A stretch of DNA of 20,788 nt from CAZDUS01 sp964609375 (GTDB lineage Bacteria > Verrucomicrobiota > Kiritimatiellia > CAIKKV01 > CAITUY01): assembly GCA_964609375.1 (NCBI GenBank), contig CAZSSA010000039.1, positions 1-20,788 of the forward strand. Direction: 5' to 3'. The notes beneath the pieces are model-generated. The model was given only the letters and a program-made list of their open reading frames with translations, searched no databases and was not told where the DNA came from. Positions 8,240 through 15,855 of the stretch are shown one piece after another. The stretch's first letter is position 1; every line of letters begins with the position of its first letter. The translations under genes were made by a program, and so were the position numbers.

Positions 8240-8674
8240 ATGAGCAAGGACGTCGGAGATCCCAACGAAATCAGAGATTCGGATATCGTTTTTAATTGTC
8301 CTTATTGCGACAAGAGCCTCGCCATCGACTGTCGGGGAGCAGGGTTGACAATCACCTGTCCCGATTGTTCGAACAAGATTCAAATTCCCATTCCGGAAGG
8401 GATGGATCTTTTTGATATCGACAGCACGGATCAGGAGAAAGAGATCCGGATCATTCACATGAGGGAGATTCTGCGGGCATCGCAAAACAGGATTATTGAA
8501 CTCGAAGCCGAGGTAAAGGATCTTCTTGCGCGGCGTGAAGGTCTGGAGAAGCTTCGATCTGAAAGCCAGCTGCGCTTGGATGTGATTACGCGTGAATCGG
8601 AAGTGATTCAGCGGTCCTTGGGGCGCATTGTGGAAGTGTTGACGAGCGCGGGGGAAATGGCCAAGAAGGTCTGA
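8240..8674 (+). CDS. Zinc-ribbon plus coiled-coil protein of unknown function
   Basis: A 144-residue cytoplasmic protein. Residues 15-50 form a zinc ribbon with two CxxC knuckles, C20/C23 (NCPYC) and C40/C43 (TCPDC), plus an extra C31. An acidic hinge EGMDLFDIDSTDQEKE follows, then a long amphipathic helical segment from about 65 to 125 rich in Glu, Arg and Leu that should form a coiled coil. There is no catalytic motif. The start is the ATG at 8240, preceded by GGAGGG at 8228-8233; a GTG at 8225 in frame would place the ribosome site inside the gene. It is the only plus-strand gene between two minus-strand blocks and has its own candidate promoter. I recall similar small proteins from Verrucomicrobia/Lentisphaerae-type genomes, but I cannot name a function. 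A 202-codon frame on the opposite strand is a shadow. Confidence 0.82.
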   Translation: MSKDVGDPNEIRDSDIVFNCPYCDKSLAIDCRGAGLTITCPDCSNKIQIPIPEGMDLFDIDSTDQEKEIRIIHMREILRASQNRIIELEAEVKDLLARREGLEKLRSESQLRLDVITRESEVIQRSLGRIVEVLTSAGEMAKKV

Positions 8675-8742
8675 GCCGGGAGCAGGAAATACCCACACCC
8701 TGCCTTGCCGCCGAGGAGTGAGGGGATGGAGAAAGGCTCACA

Positions 8743-9921
8743 TCAGGCGAGGGCGGTGGCGAGTCGACGCCCAACGGATTCCCAATTGTAACGATTCAGG
8801 ACATAGTTTCGTCCTGAGGCGGCGAGTTGTGATCGCAAGGCCGGGTTTGTGACCAGCATCATGGTTTCCTCTTCAAATTCCGGGTAATTCCCAAACCAGA
8901 GTCCGCCGCCGGACTGGCGACAGTGGAACGGCATGACATCGCCGCCACCGTGGACGAGAACGGGCGCACCCGCCAGCCATGATTCCATGATAACGATGCT
9001 GAAACTTTCGTTCACCGATGGATGAACAAACGCAAGACTGGCGGCCATCGCATCGTGTTTTTCGGACTCGGAAACGAAGCCCAGATCGTAGATGGCGCCG
9101 GATAATGTGGATGGCGGCTCCACGGGGCCTGAGCCGGTTAAGACGAGTCGCAAGTCCTTTCCGGTTCGGCGGCGGAAGGCATCGACGTAGTCAAGGAGGA
9201 GAGGGGTTCCCTTCAGAGGTTCACGGCGCCCGGAGTAGATCAAGAACGGGGCATCGATGTGATGTCGGTTCAGGAATCCGGATGGATCAGGGGTGAAAGG
9301 ATCCAAGCCCATGCCTACCACGTGGGCTGATGATGGGTTGATTCCGTAGAGGCGGACGGCGAGGTCCCGCTCCGGATCGGCATTGAATATCCATCCGCCG
9401 ACGGAACGGAACATGTCGCCGATCGTGGCGAGATAGGCAAAGCTTTCATCGTGCAGGCAGGGGAGCAGCAATGTTTTTTCGGGATGGATCTGGCTGGCGA
9501 AGTAGATCAGACCGAAGAGATAGGGTCCCATGACGATGCGGTCATAATTGGCGCCTTCCTTGCGAAGATGGTTGTACAAGGGAGTACTGTTGACGTTATT
9601 CCGGAGCCAGATGAGTTCGTCGTCACGCGTTACGTCGGCGGCACGGCTAATCCGGTTCTGTGCCGAATGGAAAGCAGCGAGGTCACGGGATTCGTCGACC
9701 GGGAAATAATGGACCGTTAAAGCGCCTTCTTTGCGGCTGCCGGGAGGGACGACGTTGGCCCATGTGAAGTGGTCGCGGGCGCAGGTTGTCAGGAAGTCAA
9801 CGGTGAAGCCGTTCAGGGTGGCTTGCTCGGCCAGACGACGCAGCAGTGTTTCGGCTCCGCCGACGGTGGCCCCCTCGGGGAATCTGGGTGAAACGAAGGC
9901 TATGCGGCGTGGTGAGGCCAT
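8743..9921 (-). CDS. GT4-type glycosyltransferase (GT-B fold)
   Basis: A 392-residue retaining glycosyltransferase of the GT4 kind, which transfers a sugar from a nucleotide-sugar to a growing glycan. The N-terminal domain opens with RIAFVSPRFPEG and the Gly-rich acceptor-side loop TVGGAETLLRRLAEQ (20-34). The donor domain has FLIYSGRREPLKGTPLLLDY (226-245, with the conserved Arg/Lys that contact the donor phosphates). The EX7E motif is E305 and E313 in NESFSIVIMES, followed by WLAGAPVLV. There is no signal peptide or membrane helix, so it acts at the cytoplasmic face. Its ATG overlaps the upstream coiled-coil gene's stop by one base (TGATG), so the two are coupled and likely function together, perhaps in surface polysaccharide synthesis. 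Donor and acceptor sugars cannot be predicted. Confidence 0.92.
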   Translation of the reverse strand: MASPRRIAFVSPRFPEGATVGGAETLLRRLAEQATLNGFTVDFLTTCARDHFTWANVVPPGSRKEGALTVHYFPVDESRDLAAFHSAQNRISRAADVTRDDELIWLRNNVNSTPLYNHLRKEGANYDRIVMGPYLFGLIYFASQIHPEKTLLLPCLHDESFAYLATIGDMFRSVGGWIFNADPERDLAVRLYGINPSSAHVVGMGLDPFTPDPSGFLNRHHIDAPFLIYSGRREPLKGTPLLLDYVDAFRRRTGKDLRLVLTGSGPVEPPSTLSGAIYDLGFVSESEKHDAMAASLAFVHPSVNESFSIVIMESWLAGAPVLVHGGGDVMPFHCRQSGGGLWFGNYPEFEEETMMLVTNPALRSQLAASGRNYVLNRYNWESVGRRLATALA

Positions 9922-10370
9922 CAGGAACCGAGCCTGGATTCAATGCGGGCCAGACGATCTTCCAGCGCCCGGATTTTTTCCCTGTATTTCCTGTCGATTT
10001 CCTCGGTGGCCGACAGCAGAAGGCCATTGACCTGGTTTTGCTGGGACCACAGGCGATAGGTATAGAACTTGAGCAGCTTCCAGAGCAGTTTCTTCAGGGG
10101 CACCAGAATCAGGCTTGCGCTCCGGCGACGTTCCCGGATTTCGAAGTCGTTGATATCCACAAAGACGGCGTCGCGGAGACTTTCCATGTAAATCTCGAAA
10201 AAATTCTCGTCCTTCTTCAGGTTGACGAGATTGAACCGTTCGGCGCGGGCCAGTTGGGCGCCGGCGTAAGCGCCGGACTGCATTTTGGCCGCCACCGTTT
10301 CGCGGATGCCGGCCACCACCTGGTTCACGTCAACGCCACTGGCCCCGACGTTGATATCATTATTGCTCAT
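9921..10370 (-). CDS. Coiled-coil protein coupled to the glycosyltransferase
   Basis: A 149-residue protein I cannot assign to a named family with certainty. It is polar and helical at the N-terminus, has a basic, hydrophobic stretch in the middle (VPLKKLLWKLLKFYTYRLW, possibly membrane-associating), and ends in a coiled coil (EEIDRKYREKIRALEDRLAR). Segments like LWSQQNQVNGLL followed by a coiled coil occur, as I recall, at the N-termini of methyltransferases and accessory proteins in O-antigen/capsule clusters. The TGATG junction with the GT4 gene supports a role with that enzyme, for example as a membrane tether or complex partner. It starts 30 bases after oadA ends. Function is inferred from context only. 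Confidence 0.72.
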   Translation of the reverse strand: MSNNDINVGASGVDVNQVVAGIRETVAAKMQSGAYAGAQLARAERFNLVNLKKDENFFEIYMESLRDAVFVDINDFEIRERRRSASLILVPLKKLLWKLLKFYTYRLWSQQNQVNGLLLSATEEIDRKYREKIRALEDRLARIESRLGS

Positions 10371-10400
10371 TATTCCAAGCCATCCCTTGACGGGTGCAGG

Positions 10401-12368
10401 TTAGCCGATTTTTTCGTAGATGAACAAGGGTGAGCCTTTTTTGACGGGTTTACCGTGTTCAACAAGTGCTTTTACAAGCCGACAGTCGCAGGGAGCCTTG
10501 ATTTCGTTGAACAGTTTCATGGCTTCAACGATACAGACGGCTGTTCCAGCCTTTACCTGAGCACCATCCTCAACCAGGAGGGGTTTCCCCGGGGCGGCGG
10601 AGCGATAGAACGTGCCGTTCAATGGTGCATCAATGGTTGGGCCTGAGCTTGCTTTTTCGGCAACAGGCGCCGGTGCGGCGGCCGGTGCCGCCGCCGGTGC
10701 AGAGGCGGGCATGGTGGTAGCCGGTGCTGCTGGTGCAGCGGCAGGAGCACTAACGGTGCCGGAGGTGACACCATGCGCGTTGATACTGATCGAACCACCC
10801 GAGTGTTGGATGGTGAGTTGCGAAAAGTTCAGGTCGCGTACTTTGCCCAGCAGTTGTTCGATTGACTGGTAGTCCGAGGGTGCCAGGAATGCCCTTGGGG
10901 CGGAAGGTTGAGCGACTTCTTCCGCTTCCTGTTTCTTCAATTCGACATCGGCGGGAATAGCGGGACGCTGATCGGCAGGCAAGGCGCGCCATTTGAAGTA
11001 GTCCAGCGCAACTTCCGGGAAGAGGCAGAAGGAGATGATATCCTCCTCCTTTTTGATCAACTTCGGATCGACTCCGTCGGTAGCGGTGGGCAGCATGGGA
11101 GGAAGCAGATCGGCGGGACGGCAGGTGATAGGAGTTTCGTTGCCGAGGATTTTTTTCCTTACCTCCGGATCCATGGGCGCAGGGGATTGGCCGTAGAGTC
11201 CCTTGACGTAATCCTTGACTTCCTTTGAGACCAATTCATATCGTTCGCCCGCCAGGACGTTCATCACCGCCTGGATGCCGATAATCTGACTGGTGGGTGT
11301 GACGAGAGGCGGGAACCCCAAATCGGCACGCACGCGCGGGAGTTCCTCAAACACCTGGTCGATTTTGTCCAAGGCATTTTGCTGTGCGAGTTGGCCGCGC
11401 AGGTTTGAGATCATGCCGCCCGGGATATGATGCAGGAGTACTTCCGGGTCGATGATGTTGTCGGCCCTATGATGGGAGAGTTGTCGTTTAGGAGCCAGTT
11501 CGCTGAAGAACTTGCAGACTTCGCGCAGGGCATCCTGATCGAGGTTGGCATGATAGGTTGTCTCGGCAAAGATAGCCATCATGGTTTCAACCGGGGGTTG
11601 GGATGAATAGCCGGACATCGGGGAAATGGCGCAATCGATGGCACCCGCGCCTGCGCGGACGGCTTCGACGTAGCTTGCCGAAGCCATGCCGCTGGTCATA
11701 TGGGAATGGACCTGGATAGGGACCTTGGTTTCGCGAATCAGGGCTGAGACGAGTCGTTCGGCCGAGATGGGCGAGAGAATGCCTGCCATATCCTTGATGC
11801 ACAAGGAGTCGATGCCCATGGCGATCTGTTCCTTGGCAATGCGGACATAGGCCTCAACGGTGTGAACCGGGCTGATGGTGTAGCTGATGGTTCCCTGGGC
11901 GTGGCCGCCGTACTTTTTGACGAATTTAATGGCTTTTTCGAGGTTACGGGTGTCGTTAAGGGCGTCGAAGATCCGGAAGATATCCACGCCGTTTTCGCAG
12001 GCCAGGGCGATGAAGCGTTCGAGGATGTCGTCGGGGTAATTCTTGTAGCCGAGAATATTCTGGCCGCGCAGCAACATTTGCAACGGGGTTTTCTTGGCGC
12101 GACTCTTGATGAGGCGCAGGCGTTCCCACGGGTCTTCGCGGAGGAAGCGCAGGCACACATCGAAGGTTGCACCTCCCCAGACTTCGAGGGAGTAGTAGCC
12201 CACGCTGTCGACGGTGTCGATGATCTTGGCGATATCATCGGTTCGCATCCGGGTGGCCCACAACGATTGATGGGCGTCACGGAGAGTGGTGTCGGTAATC
12301 CGGAGAGGGATACGGTTTTTAATGGAAGGAGTGGCAGTTTCTGCGTTGGCAGTCTTTTTCTTAGGCAT
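10401..12368 (-). CDS. oadA: Biotin-dependent carboxyltransferase, pyruvate carboxylase subunit B / oxaloacetate decarboxylase alpha type
   Basis: A 655-residue enzyme with three parts. (1) A TIM-barrel carboxyltransferase domain (about 20-290) with DTTLRDAHQS (D26, metal ligand), CIKDMAGIL (catalytic Lys) and the metal-binding HSHMTSG. (2) The PYC/OADA conserved carboxylase domain (about 300-480). (3) A long Ala/Pro linker leading to a C-terminal biotinyl domain with the biotinylation site EAMKLFNE at K618. It moves CO2 between biotin and pyruvate/oxaloacetate. Without the OadB membrane subunit or a biotin carboxylase nearby, I cannot say whether it works as pyruvate carboxylase subunit B, decarboxylase alpha or a transcarboxylase. 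I chose the ATG ending at 12368, preceded by AAAGGA; a GTG at 12383 lies within that ribosome site. It follows accA by 19 bases. Confidence 0.93.
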   Translation of the reverse strand: MPKKKTANAETATPSIKNRIPLRITDTTLRDAHQSLWATRMRTDDIAKIIDTVDSVGYYSLEVWGGATFDVCLRFLREDPWERLRLIKSRAKKTPLQMLLRGQNILGYKNYPDDILERFIALACENGVDIFRIFDALNDTRNLEKAIKFVKKYGGHAQGTISYTISPVHTVEAYVRIAKEQIAMGIDSLCIKDMAGILSPISAERLVSALIRETKVPIQVHSHMTSGMASASYVEAVRAGAGAIDCAISPMSGYSSQPPVETMMAIFAETTYHANLDQDALREVCKFFSELAPKRQLSHHRADNIIDPEVLLHHIPGGMISNLRGQLAQQNALDKIDQVFEELPRVRADLGFPPLVTPTSQIIGIQAVMNVLAGERYELVSKEVKDYVKGLYGQSPAPMDPEVRKKILGNETPITCRPADLLPPMLPTATDGVDPKLIKKEEDIISFCLFPEVALDYFKWRALPADQRPAIPADVELKKQEAEEVAQPSAPRAFLAPSDYQSIEQLLGKVRDLNFSQLTIQHSGGSISINAHGVTSGTVSAPAAAPAAPATTMPASAPAAAPAAAPAPVAEKASSGPTIDAPLNGTFYRSAAPGKPLLVEDGAQVKAGTAVCIVEAMKLFNEIKAPCDCRLVKALVEHGKPVKKGSPLFIYEKIG

Positions 12369-12387
12369 AGGGATTCCTTTCACTTAA

Positions 12388-13332
12388 TTATTTAAAACGA
12401 CCCATAGCGGCGAATTTTTCGAAACGCCGTTTGACGAGCTTGCTGGTGGACCCGTGCAATCGTTTGAGATGCTTTTCTAGAACTTTTTTCACGGTCTTCA
12501 TGGTGGCGGGATAGTCCCGATGGGCACCGCCGACAGGTTCCGGGATGATCTCATCAATGACTTTCAGTCCCAGAAGTGATTTTGCCGTTATTTTGAGGGC
12601 ATTGGCGGCTTCGGATGCCTTGGTGCCATCGCGCCAGAGAATGGACGCACAGCCTTCGGGGGAAATGACCGAATAAACGGCATTGGAGAGCATCAGGATG
12701 GAATCTCCGACGCCGATGCCGATGGCGCCGCCACTACCGCCTTCGCCGGTGATGATGGCGATGACGGGGGTTCGCAGGGAGGCCATTTCCATGAGATTGC
12801 GGGCGATGGCTTCGGCCTGGCCGCGTTCTTCTGCATCGGCGCCCGGGAATGCTCCGGGAGTGTCGATGAGGGTGACCACAGGCAGGTGGTATTTTTCGGC
12901 GAGTTTCATCAGGCGAAGAGCCTTGCGGTAGCCCTCGGGACAGGCTTGGCCGAAGTTGTTTTTGATCTTCTCCTCCAGTGTTTTCCCTTTCTGATGACCG
13001 ATGAGGACAACCCGGTGGCCTTCGATGGTGGCGAACCCGCCGATCATGCCGTGATCATCACCGAAGAGGCGATCGCCGTGCAGCTCAATGAATTCCGAGC
13101 AGAGTCCGTCGATGAAGTCGCGAATCAGTGGACGTTCCGGGTGGCGTGCGACCTGAACGGTCTGCCAGGGGGTCAACTGTGAATAGATGTCTTTCAAAGC
13201 CGTTTGAATGTCGGCTTCCAGCTTTTTGATCTTGGCTTGGACGTCATCGGAAGGATCAGGATGCTGGCTTTTCAGCTCGGCTATTTTTTCCTCGATGTCA
13301 CTTACAGGTTTTTCAAAATCCAGATTCATCAT
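12388..13332 (-). CDS. accA: Acetyl-CoA carboxylase carboxyltransferase subunit alpha
   Basis: The alpha half of the carboxyltransferase that makes malonyl-CoA for fatty acid synthesis; it pairs with AccD in an alpha2-beta2 complex. At 314 residues it has the usual length. Diagnostic segments are QTVQVARHPERPLIRDFI, GHQKGKTLEEKIKNNFG, TLIDTPGAFPGADAEERGQ and the oxyanion-hole/CoA region GEGGSGGAIGIGVGD, then SVISPEGCASILWRD. The start has two adjacent ATG codons (13332 and 13329); GGAGGG at 13341-13346 is 8 bases from the first, so I use that one. It is 55 bases downstream of accD and 19 bases upstream of oadA on the same strand. AccA next to AccD is common; oadA following is less so. Confidence 0.96.
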   Translation of the reverse strand: MMNLDFEKPVSDIEEKIAELKSQHPDPSDDVQAKIKKLEADIQTALKDIYSQLTPWQTVQVARHPERPLIRDFIDGLCSEFIELHGDRLFGDDHGMIGGFATIEGHRVVLIGHQKGKTLEEKIKNNFGQACPEGYRKALRLMKLAEKYHLPVVTLIDTPGAFPGADAEERGQAEAIARNLMEMASLRTPVIAIITGEGGSGGAIGIGVGDSILMLSNAVYSVISPEGCASILWRDGTKASEAANALKITAKSLLGLKVIDEIIPEPVGGAHRDYPATMKTVKKVLEKHLKRLHGSTSKLVKRRFEKFAAMGRFK

Positions 13333-13387
13333 GGGTTGTCCCCTCCGCAATCAATATGAGACAGGTTGTTGAGTGTTGAGCCACTGC

Positions 13388-14221
13388 TTACCGGGTGCAA
13401 TATTTCAGGATCCTGTGAAGCGTATCCCGCATGTTCTTCCGTGGGACAATCAGGTCCACAAAGCCATGATCCAGTAGATATTCCGCGGTTTGGAAACTAT
13501 CGGGAAGCTTCTGTTTGATGGTTTCCTCGATGACACGACGGCCGGCAAAGCCGATAAGGGCTTTGGGTTCGGCGATATGAATATCGCCCACCATGGCGAA
13601 GCTGGCGGAAACCCCCCCTGTGGTGGGATCGGTCATGACTGAAATGTAGGGGATGTTTTCTGCTCGCAGGCGGGCAAGGACCGCACAAGTCTTAGGCATT
13701 TGCATCAAGGAAATGATGCCTTCGTGCATCCGGGCGCCCCCGGAGGCCGAAAAGACAATAAAGGGCTGGCGATGTTTGAGGGCAAACAGGCCTGCCTGGA
13801 GGAATTTCTCGCCGGTTCCACTCGCCAAACTGCCACCCATGAAGCGGAAATCCATGACGGCTACAGTGACCTTGATACCCTTCAGTTTGCCATAACCCGT
13901 GGCGATGGATTCATTCATGCCTGTTTTTTGGCAGGTTTCGATGGCTTTTTCCGCATAACTGCCCTTGGCATCGGAGAATTTCAGAGGGTCATTGAAGGTG
14001 ATGCGGGAGCCGATTTCCTTGAAGGATTTTGGATCCAATGTGAAATCAACCCGTTCCTTCCACGTCAGGCGGTCATGGTGATTACATTCACTGCAGACCT
14101 TGAATTCTTTTTCCCAATCCGCCTTGTAAAGGTGTGCTTTGCAGGACGGACATTGAGTCCAAATATCATCCTTGGATTCCGGCTTGGCATCCGTCTGTTG
14201 CTTTTTTGTGAACCAACCCAT
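13388..14221 (-). CDS. accD: Acetyl-CoA carboxylase carboxyltransferase subunit beta
   Basis: The 277-residue beta half of acetyl-CoA carboxyltransferase. It starts MGWFTKKQ and carries the family's N-terminal zinc ribbon (C24, C27, C43, C46; CPSC ... CSEC). The crotonase-fold core follows, with MDFRFMGGSLASGTGEKF, SASGGARMHEGIISLMQM, SVMTDPTTGGVSASFA and IGFAGRRVIEETI. The open frame extends 126 codons further to 14599, but that part is the antisense of the ATP-grasp/GNAT gene and has no family resemblance. The ATG ending at 14221 has AGGAGG (plus-strand 14233-14238) 11 bases upstream. The gap to the previous gene is 80 bases and no convincing promoter is seen in it, so it may be transcribed from upstream. 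The AccB and AccC partners are not in the window. Confidence 0.96.
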   Translation of the reverse strand: MGWFTKKQQTDAKPESKDDIWTQCPSCKAHLYKADWEKEFKVCSECNHHDRLTWKERVDFTLDPKSFKEIGSRITFNDPLKFSDAKGSYAEKAIETCQKTGMNESIATGYGKLKGIKVTVAVMDFRFMGGSLASGTGEKFLQAGLFALKHRQPFIVFSASGGARMHEGIISLMQMPKTCAVLARLRAENIPYISVMTDPTTGGVSASFAMVGDIHIAEPKALIGFAGRRVIEETIKQKLPDSFQTAEYLLDHGFVDLIVPRKNMRDTLHRILKYCTR

Positions 14222-14301
14222 GAGCCGCTGTGCCTCCTGTGCCGTAAGTCCTATAAACTCGTAATGTGGGGGCGATTGGTACCACGTCTTGGAGGTGGAA
14301 C

Positions 14302-15855
14302 TCAAGAAAAAAGGAGAGGCTTGGTATAGATGACGCGGGCATCGCCGGGGGCGTAGAAGTCTGCCACGCGAGCCGCTTCCTGATATCCGGTTGCCAAATA
14401 GAAGCCGCGAGTTGAGTCGTAAGTATCTCTGCCTGAAGTCTCTATAACTATCAGCTTTCCATTGGATGAGCGGATGTTTTGTTCTGCCTTTTGGAGGAGC
14501 TTCCGGCCATAGCCGCGGCCCTGATGGCGAGGCGACACCCCTAACCAGTAGATATCGAAGGTTCCCTGGGTACAGGGGGTAGGGCCATAGCAGACCCACC
14601 CAACCGGTTCGTTGTGTTCAAGGAGAGTGAAGGACTGATAATGTCCGGTGGCCCCACCCTTCAAGGCTTCGTCAAGAACTTCGGCGGCCACTTGGATTTC
14701 CCCATCATGGAAAAAGCCAGTGGCTTGCATAAAGGCAAGGATAGGGTCACGATCTTGTGACACGCTTCGTCGTACGGAGAATGGAACGGTTGGTGTTTTA
14801 CGTTTTGAAGCTGACCTCGATGATCGTCGTGCTGGATGCGAGAAGGTGCGAGATATGGCGTTATCAAGAATTGTTTTAACGAATTGACGAAATGAGATTC
14901 CTGCTGAGGAAAGGGACGCTGCAAATCCGCTCTCGGGTGAGATGTCAGGATTAGGGTTTACTTCAAGGATGATGAAGTTTCCCCTTTCGTCCAGCCGGAA
15001 ATCAACACGGGCATAGTCGCGGCAGCCAAGTACTTTCCAGGCAGAAAGGGCGGCATCGCGGAGTCGTTTGGCCACGGAATGGGGAAGTTTGGCAGGAACG
15101 ACCCGGACCGTGTTCTTATATTCAAATGATCCTGTATCCCATTTGGCGGAATAGTCCACAATTCTGGGCTGATCGGAACGGAAATTCCGGAATTCAATTT
15201 CGGATACAGGAAGTACCGTGAGGCGGGTACCCTGCTGGAAGATGGCCACGTTGATTTCGCGGCACCCGAAGAAGGACTCGATCAAGGCTGGCTGATGGAA
15301 GAGGTGATGAATTTGTTGGACCACCTTGGCAAGGCCGGATGGATTGCCATGGATGACGGACCCTGTATGAATTCCTTCACTGGCATCCGTGGATAGGGGT
15401 TTAACGATCCAAGGAGAGGGGGGAAGCCCTGCAGGTGACGGCTTGTTTCCGGGTGCCACGAGTTGGCCTTCGGGGACTGGCAGGCCGGCAGCTTTTAGAA
15501 CGACTTTGGTGCGCCACTTATCGAGGCACAGGGTTTGAGAAACTGAGTCGTTGCCTGTGCAGGGATTGGAAAACGCCTGGCAGAGGGTTGGAATCTGCAT
15601 GGATTCCGTGGGGGCTCCATCGAAGTTTTCGATGAGATTAAAGACAAGACGTCCGGGGAAACGGGCCAGAATACGGGGTATATCCGGCAAACCGGCGGCG
15701 GATTCCACGTGATAAGGGATGGAGAGGGACTGTAAAGCATCGGCAACAGCCTTTACCTCCTCCATTACCCCGGCGTCGCTTGCTCCGCTCGGTCCATTCG
15801 CATTGGCGGGGATGGCATGATGAAGGATCAGGACGGATTCGGGGCGGAATTTCAT
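14302..15855 (-). CDS. ATP-grasp (D-Ala-D-Ala ligase fold) fused to GNAT acetyltransferase
   Basis: A 517-residue fusion. Residues 1 to about 335 are an ATP-grasp ligase of the Ddl type: WIVKPL with K152 (ATP binding), IESFFGCREINVAIF (191-205), and the Mg site ARVDFRLDERGNFIILEVNPNPD with D285, E298 and N300. A basic Ser/Arg linker (about 340-365) leads to a GNAT domain (about 367-517) with the acetyl-CoA pyrophosphate loop QGRGYG at 445-450 after YWLGVSPRH, and the end VADFYAPGDARVIYTKPL. The N-terminus lacks the GGxSxE-type motif that true D-Ala-D-Ala ligases use for the first D-Ala. The ATG overlaps the preceding ligase gene (ATGA). Family logic suggests it joins an amino acid to an amine or peptide and acetylates it; substrates are unknown. 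Next to kamA, beta-lysine is the obvious candidate. Confidence 0.88.
   Translation of the reverse strand: MKFRPESVLILHHAIPANANGPSGASDAGVMEEVKAVADALQSLSIPYHVESAAGLPDIPRILARFPGRLVFNLIENFDGAPTESMQIPTLCQAFSNPCTGNDSVSQTLCLDKWRTKVVLKAAGLPVPEGQLVAPGNKPSPAGLPPSPWIVKPLSTDASEGIHTGSVIHGNPSGLAKVVQQIHHLFHQPALIESFFGCREINVAIFQQGTRLTVLPVSEIEFRNFRSDQPRIVDYSAKWDTGSFEYKNTVRVVPAKLPHSVAKRLRDAALSAWKVLGCRDYARVDFRLDERGNFIILEVNPNPDISPESGFAASLSSAGISFRQFVKTILDNAISRTFSHPARRSSRSASKRKTPTVPFSVRRSVSQDRDPILAFMQATGFFHDGEIQVAAEVLDEALKGGATGHYQSFTLLEHNEPVGWVCYGPTPCTQGTFDIYWLGVSPRHQGRGYGRKLLQKAEQNIRSSNGKLIVIETSGRDTYDSTRGFYLATGYQEAARVADFYAPGDARVIYTKPLLFS

Noticed and set aside
8090..8698. 202-codon minus-strand frame over the zinc-ribbon gene
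   Set aside because: The plus-strand gene has CxxC knuckles, a coiled coil and a ribosome site; the antisense protein resembles nothing and lacks a good start.
10655..10745. Repetitive GCN/CCN stretch as a possible tandem repeat or phase-variable site
   Set aside because: It encodes the Ala/Pro linker before the biotinyl domain in OadA, which is normal for this family; no exact long repeat unit is present.
14222..14599. 126-residue N-terminal extension of AccD
   Set aside because: It overlaps the ATP-grasp/GNAT gene, lacks any AccD similarity, and a good ribosome site precedes the ATG at 14221.
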